DNA of 13,568 nucleotides from NCBI GenBank assembly GCA_023395435.1, contig JAEWZG010000041.1, positions 1 to 13,568 on the forward strand, read 5' to 3'. A program made the position numbers and the translations under genes. Of this stretch, positions 1-6,955 are shown piece by piece; the first letter of the stretch is position 1, and every line of letters begins with the position of its first letter. The notes beneath the pieces are model-generated. The model was given only the letters and a program-made list of their open reading frames with translations, did not search any database and was not told where the DNA came from. The stretch comes from Bacillota bacterium (GTDB lineage Bacteria > Bacillota > Clostridia > Oscillospirales > Ruminococcaceae).

Positions 1-76
1 GGTATTGATTTACTATGAATTTTGTGGTATTATTATGTCACGATTGATAATATATAATGTATCGGGAGGTAATTTT

Positions 77-454
77 ATGACAATAGATCAGATGAAAGTT
101 CTTATTTCTGATGATTCCGTTTTTGCACGAAAAAAACTAAAAGATTACATACTTTCTCTCGGAGCGGCCGAGGTTCTGGAAGCAAACGATGGACAAGAGG
201 CTATTGATCTTTACAAAGAAAACAAGCCTGATGTTGTATTTATGGACATTATAATGCCAAAGAAAACCGGCATTGAAGCAGTAAAAGAAATTCTTGCATT
301 TGACAACAATGCCAAGGTTGTAATGGCTTCATCTGTTGGTACACAAAAATACCTAAAGGATGCGATAACTGCTGGTGCATATGAATTCCTTCAGAAGCCA
401 ATTGATAATAATCTTGTTCAGAAGATACTTCAGAACATCGTGAAGGAGGGTTAA
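77..454 (+). CDS. CheY-like single-domain response regulator
   Basis: A 125-residue protein consisting only of a phospho-receiver domain. Visible active-site residues are the acidic pair D12-D13, the phospho-acceptor D57 in MDIIMP, S85/S86 at the switch Ser/Thr position and K107 in the KP motif. No DNA-binding or enzymatic output domain follows, so by family knowledge it should act through protein-protein contact, like CheY. I place the start at ATG 77 because GGGAGG (64-69) sits seven bases upstream; the frame is open further left but has no comparable ribosome binding site. The stop is two bases from the next gene, whose CheX-like domain is the expected phosphatase for such a receiver, so the two are almost certainly cotranscribed. 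No chemotaxis or flagellar genes are visible nearby, so a role in motility is not shown. Confidence 0.93.
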   Translation: MTIDQMKVLISDDSVFARKKLKDYILSLGAAEVLEANDGQEAIDLYKENKPDVVFMDIIMPKKTGIEAVKEILAFDNNAKVVMASSVGTQKYLKDAITAGAYEFLQKPIDNNLVQKILQNIVKEG

Positions 455-456
455 AA

Positions 457-1344
457 TTGTACTCACAATTTTTTGGAAATTACCTCTTAAATAACAAGCT
501 TGTTACTTCAAAACAGCTTGCTGAAGCCATGGAAATTAAGTCGGAAACCCGCTTGAAGCTTGGTGTTCTTGCAATCAACGCAGGTTATATGAATGCAAGT
601 CAAGTTGAAATTATCCACGATGAACAGCAAAGAGTGGATAAAAGATTCGGTGATCTGGCTATAGAACGTGGATATATGACATCTGAACAGGTTAATAAGC
701 TACTTGCTTCTCAGAAAACAGGATTTCTTCTTTTAGGACAGGCACTTGTTGACAAGGGGTATCTTACAAATGCACAGTTCAGCAACGCCATTAGTGATTA
801 TAAGCTTAAATACAAAATTAAAAGTGAAGATAATTTCAATGCAACAAGTGATGCAATGATTTCTATTGTATCTGAATTCTATCATTTCGGTAATGCAAAC
901 TGTACAAAGACTATTACTGAATATGTTTCGCTTCTTCTTAAAAACATAATTCGTTTTATAGGTGACGACTTTACCCCACTTGAAGCTGCTTTAATCAACA
1001 ACTTTAAATGTGAGAGAATTATTTCACAACAGATTAGCGGAAAGTTCTCAGCATTTACAGCTATTGAAGCTAATGATAGTGCTATTACTGAATTTGCTTC
1101 ACGCTTTGCACAGGAAAAACTCAATACAGTTGATGAATATACAACAGCAGCTGTTGGCGAATTTTTAAATTTACATAACGGGCTTTTTACAGTAAACATG
1201 TCTAATAACAATGATGTTGAACTTGAACTTCAGCCACAGGATTCTGGGCATAACACAATTCTTGATCTTAAAACAAATGCTTTCTGCATCCCGATAGTTT
1301 TCACATTCGGAACGGTAAATTTCATTATTTCAACAAAGAATTAA
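457..1344 (+). CDS. CheX-like phosphatase-domain protein with four N-terminal MshEN-like repeats
   Basis: A 295-residue soluble protein with a TTG start, chosen because GGAGGG (445-450) lies just upstream and no in-frame ATG is near. Residues 5-115 are four consecutive units of 24 residues, each separated by exactly five residues (F5-K28, K34-Q57, R63-Q86, L92-Y115). They share the pattern [R/K/L/F][L/F]Gxx-hydrophobic-xx-G/K-[Y/L][M/L/V]-x4-[V/L/F]. This is the pattern and spacing known for MshEN (T2SSE N-terminal) domains, some of which bind c-di-GMP. Residues about 120-295 resemble the CheC/CheX phosphatase fold, with the catalytic-type ExxN motif at E235-F-L-N238 on a predicted helix, followed by beta-rich sequence. 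It is encoded two bases after a CheY-like receiver, its probable substrate. The repeats are seen directly, the CheX assignment rests on motif and context, and c-di-GMP binding is inferred. Confidence 0.75.
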   Translation: MYSQFFGNYLLNNKLVTSKQLAEAMEIKSETRLKLGVLAINAGYMNASQVEIIHDEQQRVDKRFGDLAIERGYMTSEQVNKLLASQKTGFLLLGQALVDKGYLTNAQFSNAISDYKLKYKIKSEDNFNATSDAMISIVSEFYHFGNANCTKTITEYVSLLLKNIIRFIGDDFTPLEAALINNFKCERIISQQISGKFSAFTAIEANDSAITEFASRFAQEKLNTVDEYTTAAVGEFLNLHNGLFTVNMSNNNDVELELQPQDSGHNTILDLKTNAFCIPIVFTFGTVNFIISTKN

Positions 1345-1360
1345 TTTTCAATTTTACTAA

Positions 1361-1386
1361 AAGCCCTGACTATTAGTTAGGGCTTT
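1361..1386 (+). terminator. Rho-independent terminator after the CheY/CheX-like pair
   Basis: The arms AGCCCTGAC and GTTAGGGCT (one G-T pair) flank the loop TATTA and run into six T residues. It lies 17 bases past the CheX-like stop and just before the ribosome binding site of the next gene. It should end the two-gene transcript, or allow only partial readthrough into the membrane protein gene. Confidence 0.85.
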
Positions 1387-1404
1387 TTTATTAGGGGGAA
1401 CGTT

Positions 1405-1878
1405 ATGAAAGCAATACCACCGCAGTACATTGAATATCTTAATTTTGAAGATAAGAGAAATCTTTTGTTTGAAATCAACAGGATAAATAATAATACAAAA
1501 AAGTATTCAACATTGTGCATTATCTTTTATTTTGTATTGACAGGAATATTCGGATGGGCATCAGGGCTCGGCACTATCGGGCGCTTGGGTGGAGATAATT
1601 TTATTGGGCTCTTTATTAATCTATTACTTGTATCCGTACTTCTGATTGTTTCAACTCTAATGGGCGCTTATATGGAATTTAGATTTATTATTGGAGCAAT
1701 AATAATACAAGCAATATGCATGGCTCTTATTTCAAAATATTGTCCGCCGTTCTGTATTGCTAATGTTGTAGCAATAGTTCTATATTTGAGAATTTTGAGA
1801 TGTATGCCGATGTATTATGCACTTGCAGAGCAGGAAGGATTCCCGCATTTTTTAGATAATCAACAACAGGGCAGATGA
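1405..1878 (+). CDS. Small polytopic membrane protein of unknown function
   Basis: A 157-residue protein not recognised as a member of a named family. A charged N-terminal stretch of about 33 residues (rich in Asn, Glu, Arg, Lys) precedes about four hydrophobic segments, near residues 36-56, 66-87, 92-111 and 117-132. A short C-terminal tail ends in Asn-Gln-Gln-Gln-Gly-Arg. A glycine-rich stretch (GWASGLGTIGRLGG) joins helices one and two. The start at ATG 1405 is supported by AGGGGG eight bases upstream. It sits after a terminator and has no obvious promoter in the 60-base gap, so expression may depend on readthrough from the CheY/CheX-like pair. Its stop codon lies inside the downstream hairpin region. 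Protein coding is likely from the coherent helices and ribosome binding site; the function is not known. Confidence 0.7.
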   Translation: MKAIPPQYIEYLNFEDKRNLLFEINRINNNTKKYSTLCIIFYFVLTGIFGWASGLGTIGRLGGDNFIGLFINLLLVSVLLIVSTLMGAYMEFRFIIGAIIIQAICMALISKYCPPFCIANVVAIVLYLRILRCMPMYYALAEQEGFPHFLDNQQQGR

Positions 1879-1914
1879 AATACAGCCAGCTGAGTTTCAT
1901 CTGGCTGTATTTTA
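1872..1914 (+). terminator. Hairpin terminator at the convergent junction, with a competing hairpin
   Basis: TACAGCCAG (1881-1889) pairs perfectly with CTGGCTGTA (1901-1909), extendable by A-T pairs, and is followed by TTTTATGCTTTTTT, which fits an intrinsic terminator for the plus-strand gene. CAGATGAAA (1872-1880) pairs perfectly with TTTCATCTG (1895-1903), and the two pairings share bases 1901-1903. The stop codons of both convergent genes lie in or beside the structure, so it probably serves transcripts from both sides. Confidence 0.7.
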
Positions 1915-2352
1915 TGCTTTTTTGAATTTGAAAGATAAATTAAAGATTGGGTGAAAAGGTTCCTTGAAAATTGTATATCTGACAATGCTATAAAAAAACA
2001 TTCCAACAAAGGACAGAAAAAACCATGCAACTGAAAACATAATGCAAATCTGCCCTGAAAGATTAAAAGGCATTGTAGAGTAATCCCATATTCCAAGCTT
2101 CATCCACACATTGACTATTATTCCAGTGCAATACTCGAGGGATGTTATAATTATTGTGGAAAAAAACATCTGAATAAAAATAGACATTTTATTCGAAAAC
2201 TTAAAGTTTATCTCGCCGATAACAATAAAACAGATTCCGCCGAGGATACCCATTGAGATATGAGTATATCCACGAAAGGCAATTTCAATTAGTCCATACA
2301 GGTAAGCTCCTGTTGACCATAATGTGAGAATTTTTAAAATTTGATACTTCAT
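1912..2352 (-). CDS. Putative ABC-transporter type IV-like membrane protein (PF06541-like)
   Basis: A 146-residue integral membrane protein with about four hydrophobic segments. The stretch EYCTGIIVNVWMKLGIWDYSTMPFNLSGQICIMFS contains the signature I associate with PF06541 (putative ABC-transporter type IV; formerly DUF1113): E-x-x-x-G-x-x-x-N, then W-D-Y, then M-P-F-N-x-x-G-Q-I-C. The biochemical role of this family is poorly established despite its name, and no ATPase partner is adjacent in the same operon. An upstream ATG at 2364 overlaps the GGAG sequence itself; ATG 2352 lies seven bases after GGAG and is preferred. The gene is isolated by a terminator-like hairpin downstream and by the ABC operon's terminator upstream, so it is probably monocistronic. 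Confidence 0.75.
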   Translation of the reverse strand: MKYQILKILTLWSTGAYLYGLIEIAFRGYTHISMGILGGICFIVIGEINFKFSNKMSIFIQMFFSTIIITSLEYCTGIIVNVWMKLGIWDYSTMPFNLSGQICIMFSVAWFFLSFVGMFFYSIVRYTIFKEPFHPIFNLSFKFKKA

Positions 2353-2447
2353 ATAGCACTCCATTATTTATAGAATTTTTAATAGTATTCCACAAATAAT
2401 AAATTCTCACAAAGAAAAATATGTTATTTTTTATATATATTAACAAG

Positions 2448-2471
2448 AAAAGACGGCCGAAACCGTCTTTT
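2448..2471 (-). terminator. Terminator of the ABC transporter operon
   Basis: AAAAGACGG and CCGTCTTTT form a perfect 9-bp stem with a 6-base loop, starting four bases beyond the permease stop codon. On the minus strand the stem ends in TTTT, so termination is plausible though the T tract is short. On the plus strand the same hairpin is also followed by a T-rich stretch. Confidence 0.75.
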
Positions 2472-2475
2472 ATTT

Positions 2476-5172
2476 TTATAAATTTTCGTTCTTTAATGCA
2501 TCAATTGGATTATCCTTTTTAATCTTTCTCATTGAATAAAGCATTGTTGCAAATACTACTGTAAACACACTTGCTATTGCTATTACAACACTCTGCCATG
2601 GAACATAATATGTTGCATTCCAGCCCTGCGATACTGACTTATACATAAGATAAGTAATTCCGAAGGATACTGGCAAACCATATATTATCCCTTTTATTCC
2701 ATAAAGCAAGCATTCAAAGTTCATCATTCTATTAAATCCGCGCTTTGTCATTCCAACGGATTTAAGCATAGCAAATTCACGCCTGCGAAGTCCTATATTT
2801 GTTGATATTGTATTAAATACATTTGCCATTGCTATTAACGAAATCAATGCAATAAACCCATATGAGAAGATATTGATAAGCATAATCATTGATCTGTTTG
2901 ATTCAAGAACGCCAGCAAAATCATTAAGTTCTGAAGTAGTTAGTCCTTTTTGATTAAGTACCTCGACCATTTTATCTGCTACCTTTTTATGATTATCAGC
3001 ATTAAAATAGAATACTGTGTGCTTATCCTCGCTTTCGTTCTGAACATTTTCTGACATAATCTTTTTATAAGCACTGTATGGATATACAAGAATTATTGAG
3101 TTGCCATACATATTATTTGACATGAATGTTTTCTCGCTTGTGACATACCCAATATTAAGTTTACTCTGAACGGTAGCCTCTTCCATAGAAAGTTTCTTGA
3201 TATCATTTTCAATTTTTTCATTTTTATAAATATATTTTGTCTTGCCATCAGATCCCTTTTCAGAGCCTGAATAGAAATACCCTTTAATATTCTTGACTTC
3301 GAATATATTGAATTCACTTGTATCTTTCTTCAGAATATTAAGCTCATAACGCTTTGATTTTCCATCAGTATTTTTCAGAAAGAACTTGAAAGTATCAATA
3401 GCAACGGCCTTTGGGTTTTCAGCATTCATAAAATCATCTAGATTAAGATTATTTTCTTCAAGATATTTCTTAAAGTTTTTATCATCAATAAAGCTATAAC
3501 TTATAGGCACTCTGCGACAGTCATCTGCCTCTTTTGAGAAAACACTTGTATCAGGGTTGTTGATTAACTTCATTGTTTTATCGTTTATATATTTTTCAGG
3601 AATTATTGCTTCATTATAAGACTCTTTAGCATAACCGCTTTGTGTAACTCCATTTATTGATGAAAGCGATTTGTAAATATCATTTATGTCTGCCTTTTCA
3701 TCAGTAATATTATAACTTATATCATAATCTACATCGTCAAGGAAAATATCTGATGTCTTTTTAAGATATGATGAAAAGCTTGAAGCTGAAATGAACAAAA
3801 CGACACTCATAAAGAGAGAAATAACAGTTGCACGATATTTTCTCCTGTTTCTCTTGAAGTTCTTACTTGCTATCATTCCCTCAAAACCAAAGAGCCTGTA
3901 TGTGAGCTTTGAAGTTTTTACTTTTTTGCCTTTGATTTTAATATCATTTGATTGTCTGATTGCTTCAATAGCTGACATTTTTGTAGCTCGTCTTGCTGGA
4001 AGAAATGCCGAAATCAATACTGTTACAAGCCCTATGCCTGCTGCCGCAGCTATTGCAACCCATGTTACAGACAATGACAGCTTTACAACTGTATTTCCAT
4101 TGGCAAGATTCTTTAAAAGTCCTTGCGTTAACCTGAAGGTTACTGCAAGCCCGCCCATTCCCGAAACAATACCAATAGGGATACCAATACCACTTAAAAA
4201 TAATGCTTCAAACAGAACACTCTTTGTGAGCTGTTTTTTTGTTGCACCAATTGACGATAAGAGCCCTATCTGCTTTGTTCTCTCACTTACTGACATTGAA
4301 AATGCATTGTAAATCAATGATATTGAACCAAATACGATGATTATTATTAATATTGCAGCAATTGAATAAAGCATTCTATATAGAATTTCTTCATTTGAGG
4401 CAAGCAATGCACGAAGCAAACCTTTATTATACTCAAGATTAGAGCCTTTGAAGTTTGACTTCATATAATCATAAATGCCCTTAGCATTATCAGTTTTGAT
4501 AAAAATATCACAGTTTGTGAAGTTTCCCTTATCTTCTAATGTCAATACAGTATATCCTGCTGCTTCAAATGGTTCAAATGATGCTCTTTCATAAAAACCA
4601 ACTACTGTATAGGTTTTCGTTACTTTTTCAACAAACTTCTCTTCGTCAGGTAAATACTCATTCTTTTGTATAAGCTTTTTTCCGCTCAACTGTCTTTCAC
4701 CGACAGCAAGTGGAAGCTTCTCATTTAATTTATATTTTGCACCAGCATTTGAATAAACACTTTCTGGAATTATTATTTCATCTGCAGTCTCAGGCATTCT
4801 TCCGTTTGTAATGTTTACAGGAATAACATCCTTGAAATTATCCGACATGCCAGCAATATATAAATATGGTCTTTGTTCATTCTGGCTGTTTTCAAGCTTT
4901 GAATAACCCACGTCAGAAAGATATGCGTAATCCTTAACGTGCTTATCATTTTTAACAAAATCCAGTTTTTTGCTATCAACTGACATGGCTCTGCCGTACC
5001 AGTCACCACTCTGCTCAATTTCAATATCTATAAAAAGCTTCTGAAAGCTTGAAACTCCTGTTGTGACAGCTGTAATCATTGCCGCTGATAAAATAATACC
5101 AATGATAGTAACAGCTGTTCTCGTTTTGTTCTTGCCGAGAATTTTTAGCGTAACTTTATTCAAGATATTCAT
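2476..5172 (-). CDS. ABC transporter permease, two FtsX/MacB-type modules
   Basis: An 898-residue membrane protein made of two like modules. Module 1 has a membrane segment at about 18-40, an extracellular MacB-like domain (about 45-260) and three helices (about 266-289, 322-346, 370-392). Module 2 has a helix at about 448-466, a larger extracellular domain (about 470-760) and three helices (about 765-787, 820-843, 861-880). Each module carries the cytoplasmic coupling segment typical of FtsX permeases: ERTKQIGLLSSIGATKKQL at 297-315 and LRRREFAMLKSVGMTKRGF at 795-813. Each also ends with the usual closing motif (SAIEAIR; NPIDALK). Its ATG overlaps the ATPase stop by one base (TAATG), so translation is coupled. 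Such permeases extrude lipids, peptides or antibiotics, or transmit mechanical force; the neighbouring kinase and regulator favour a role in antimicrobial or envelope-stress defence. The substrate cannot be read from the sequence. Confidence 0.93.
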   Translation of the reverse strand: MNILNKVTLKILGKNKTRTAVTIIGIILSAAMITAVTTGVSSFQKLFIDIEIEQSGDWYGRAMSVDSKKLDFVKNDKHVKDYAYLSDVGYSKLENSQNEQRPYLYIAGMSDNFKDVIPVNITNGRMPETADEIIIPESVYSNAGAKYKLNEKLPLAVGERQLSGKKLIQKNEYLPDEEKFVEKVTKTYTVVGFYERASFEPFEAAGYTVLTLEDKGNFTNCDIFIKTDNAKGIYDYMKSNFKGSNLEYNKGLLRALLASNEEILYRMLYSIAAILIIIIVFGSISLIYNAFSMSVSERTKQIGLLSSIGATKKQLTKSVLFEALFLSGIGIPIGIVSGMGGLAVTFRLTQGLLKNLANGNTVVKLSLSVTWVAIAAAAGIGLVTVLISAFLPARRATKMSAIEAIRQSNDIKIKGKKVKTSKLTYRLFGFEGMIASKNFKRNRRKYRATVISLFMSVVLFISASSFSSYLKKTSDIFLDDVDYDISYNITDEKADINDIYKSLSSINGVTQSGYAKESYNEAIIPEKYINDKTMKLINNPDTSVFSKEADDCRRVPISYSFIDDKNFKKYLEENNLNLDDFMNAENPKAVAIDTFKFFLKNTDGKSKRYELNILKKDTSEFNIFEVKNIKGYFYSGSEKGSDGKTKYIYKNEKIENDIKKLSMEEATVQSKLNIGYVTSEKTFMSNNMYGNSIILVYPYSAYKKIMSENVQNESEDKHTVFYFNADNHKKVADKMVEVLNQKGLTTSELNDFAGVLESNRSMIMLINIFSYGFIALISLIAMANVFNTISTNIGLRRREFAMLKSVGMTKRGFNRMMNFECLLYGIKGIIYGLPVSFGITYLMYKSVSQGWNATYYVPWQSVVIAIASVFTVVFATMLYSMRKIKKDNPIDALKNENL

Positions 5173-5852
5173 TATCTTATCACCTCATCACGAGTGATTT
5201 TTCCGTCGCCAATAGCAATAATACGATCTGCCTGCAATGCAATATTTTCATCATGGGTTATTACAATCAAAGTCTGATTGTATTTTTTATTTGAAAGCTT
5301 TAATAGTTCAACAATTTCCTGACTGCTCTTTGAGTCAAGATTTCCTGTCGGCTCATCAGCAAGAACTACAGCTGGCGCATTCATCAAGGCACGCCCTATT
5401 GAAACACGCTGTTGCTGACCACCAGAAAGCTGATTTGGAAGATGATTTTCTCTTCCCTCAAGTCCGAGAGTTGAAAGCAATTCCTTAAGGCGCTCATCAT
5501 TGACTTTCCTTGAATCCATAAGAACAGGAAGTGTGATATTTTCAATAACATTGAGTACAGGAATAAGATTATAGAACTGATATATAAGTCCAACCTGACG
5601 ACGACGGAATATTGCAAGCTGTTCATCATTCTGAGCATATACATCATTTCCGTCCATAAATACCTTACCCGATGTCGGCTTGTCAACTCCACCGAGAATA
5701 TGCAATAATGTTGACTTGCCTGAGCCTGAAGGCCCTATAATAGCCACAAACTGTCCCTTTTCAATTGAGAATGATACATTGTCAATTGCCTTTACTACAT
5801 TGTCACCTGAGCCATATGTTTTTGAAAGATTTTCGACTTTTAAAATCTCCAT
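5172..5852 (-). CDS. ABC transporter ATP-binding protein (MacB/LolD/BceA family)
   Basis: A 226-residue nucleotide-binding subunit of normal family length with all motifs intact: Walker A GPSGSGKST (40-48), Q-loop Q92 in IYQFYNLIP, ABC signature LSGGQQQR (142-149), Walker B VVLADEPTGNLD ending at D173 with catalytic E167, and H-loop H200 in VITHD. The QFYNLIPVLNVIENITLP stretch is typical of the LolD/MacB/YknY subgroup that partners FtsX-type permeases. It is the first gene of a two-gene operon with the permease that follows, overlapping it by one base. AAAAGGAG (5860-5867) precedes ATG 5852. A promoter with phased direct repeats lies directly upstream, suggesting control by an OmpR-family regulator such as the one encoded at 6956-7627. 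Confidence 0.96.
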   Translation of the reverse strand: MEILKVENLSKTYGSGDNVVKAIDNVSFSIEKGQFVAIIGPSGSGKSTLLHILGGVDKPTSGKVFMDGNDVYAQNDEQLAIFRRRQVGLIYQFYNLIPVLNVIENITLPVLMDSRKVNDERLKELLSTLGLEGRENHLPNQLSGGQQQRVSIGRALMNAPAVVLADEPTGNLDSKSSQEIVELLKLSNKKYNQTLIVITHDENIALQADRIIAIGDGKITRDEVIR

Positions 5853-5881
5853 AATTAATCTCCTTTTTAGTTTATGAGTTT

Positions 5882-5887
5882 ATTATA
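5882..5887 (-). promoter_or_regulatory. -10 element of the ABC operon promoter
   Basis: A consensus TATAAT lies on the minus strand about 30 bases before the ATPase start. At 17-bp spacing the -35 position reads ACTGAG, a poor match to TTGACA, which suggests an activator-dependent promoter. The bases at the -35 position are next to and partly within direct repeats annotated separately. Confidence 0.6.
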
Positions 5888-5897
5888 CATTGTCAAT

Positions 5898-5937
5898 ATG
5901 ACTTCTCAGTGACTTTTTCATAACAAAAACGTCACTT
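5898..5937 (-). promoter_or_regulatory. Candidate OmpR-family operator with 11-bp-phased repeats
   Basis: Read on the minus strand, AAGTGAC (5931-5937), AAGTCAC (5909-5915) and AAGTCAT (5898-5904) begin 22 and then 11 bases apart. The last two form a tandem direct repeat with 11-bp period, ending exactly 10 bases before TATAAT. PhoB boxes have this geometry (about 7-bp half sites every 11 bp, replacing the -35 element). The regulator at 6956-7627 belongs to that family and is the obvious candidate to bind here. The repeats and spacing are seen directly; the binding is inferred. Confidence 0.55.
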
Positions 5938-5962
5938 AAAAAAGGGACTATACAGCCCCTTT
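5938..5962 (-). terminator. Terminator of the regulator/kinase transcript
   Basis: On the minus strand AAAGGGGCT and AGTCCCTTT form a 9-bp stem (one G-U) with loop GTAT, followed by a run of T residues. The kinase stop codon lies inside the structure. It separates the regulator/kinase transcript from the ABC operon, supporting an independent promoter for the ABC genes. Confidence 0.85.
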
Positions 5963-6955
5963 ATAAAATCTTATTCTGAATAATGCTCCGCCAGTGCGTT
6001 GGTTTTCAGCCTTTATAGTGCCATTCTGATTTGTAATAATCATTCTCGCAAGAGCAAGTCCTATACCAACACTCTGCTCACTTGAATCCTTACCCTTATA
6101 AAATCTTTCAAAAAGATGCATCAGATCCTCTTTTGCTATACCACAACCGTTATCAGAAATTATTATCTCTGTATAAATAGCATTTTCACTTACATCTACC
6201 TTGATTTCACCGCCGACAGGAGTATGCTCCATACAGTTTTTCAGAATGTTTTCCACTGCCTCAACTGTCCACCTAAGATCGCCTGAGTAAGACTCATCGC
6301 CGTTCATATTTATAGTCAACTTTTGCTGTCTTAGTTCCATCGGGATAAGCACAGGCTCGGCCGAATAATGGATAAGCTCTGAAACACTCACCATTTCGTG
6401 CTGAATATTAGCTGTACCTGCATCAAGCTTTGACATTTTTAGTAGTGATGAGATAAGCCAGTCAATTCTTGAAAGTAAAACCTCAAGCTGTTTTAAAAGC
6501 TCTCTGCGTTTTTCTTCGGATATATCCTGTTTTAAAAGCATTGAAGTAATAAGATTTATTGATGTGAGAGGAGTCCTTATCTGGTGTGAAATATCAGCAA
6601 TAGAATCTGCAAGATAAATCTTGTCCTTTTTTAAATCGGACGCCTGTTGCTTTAATGTTAAAGTAAGCTTCTGAACTTGATTATTTAAAATTGCAAGCTC
6701 ACCTTCAGAATACTCGCTGAGATTAATTTTATCTTTTCCATGAAGAATTCCATCAATTTCTCTGCTCAGTGCATTTATTTTCCTGTATCTATTATATGTA
6801 GCAATAAAATAATAAGCTGAAAAAGCTAAAGCAGTTATTGCAACCATAATTCCGCAAGGAATACTTATTATAAATCCGATAGCAGTCAGAGCTATACCAA
6901 CAATTGAACATATAAATACGCTTAATTTAATTTCAGGGCTATTAATAAAAGACAT
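5948..6955 (-). CDS. Sensor histidine kinase, intramembrane-sensing type
   Basis: A 335-residue kinase with two membrane helices (about 11-31 and 36-54) separated by only a few residues, so it has almost no extracellular sensor domain. A linker/HAMP-like segment leads to the dimerisation helix with H124 in SHQIRTPLT. The catalytic domain has N-box ENILKN (235-240), G1 box DNGCGI (268-273), F box LFERFYKG and G2 box GIGLALA (297-303). All residues needed for autophosphorylation appear present. This layout is that of intramembrane-sensing kinases such as BceS, which are often paired with ABC exporters and detect transporter activity rather than free ligand. Its ATG follows directly on the stop of the response regulator gene (TAAATG), and the ABC operon lies just downstream. 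Partner and likely regulated operon are inferred from position. Confidence 0.93.
   Translation of the reverse strand: MSFINSPEIKLSVFICSIVGIALTAIGFIISIPCGIMVAITALAFSAYYFIATYNRYRKINALSREIDGILHGKDKINLSEYSEGELAILNNQVQKLTLTLKQQASDLKKDKIYLADSIADISHQIRTPLTSINLITSMLLKQDISEEKRRELLKQLEVLLSRIDWLISSLLKMSKLDAGTANIQHEMVSVSELIHYSAEPVLIPMELRQQKLTINMNGDESYSGDLRWTVEAVENILKNCMEHTPVGGEIKVDVSENAIYTEIIISDNGCGIAKEDLMHLFERFYKGKDSSEQSVGIGLALARMIITNQNGTIKAENQRTGGALFRIRFYKGAV

Noticed and set aside
53..58. TATAAT close before the CheY-like gene
   Set aside because: The predicted transcript would start inside the ribosome binding site at 64-69, and there is no good -35 element at 16-18 bp spacing, so it is unlikely to be the working promoter.
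882..1211. Minus-strand open frame of 109 codons inside the CheX-like gene
   Set aside because: No ribosome binding site and no recognisable protein; the plus-strand reading has exact protein repeats and the ExxN motif.
3791..4312. Plus-strand open frame of 173 codons inside the permease gene
   Set aside because: It is antisense to a well-supported gene with full family motifs, has no ribosome binding site, and its hydrophobic pattern mirrors the helices of the real gene on the other strand.
5891..5896. Perfect TTGACA on the minus strand before the ABC operon
   Set aside because: It lies only three bases upstream of TATAAT, far too close to act as a -35 element for that -10.
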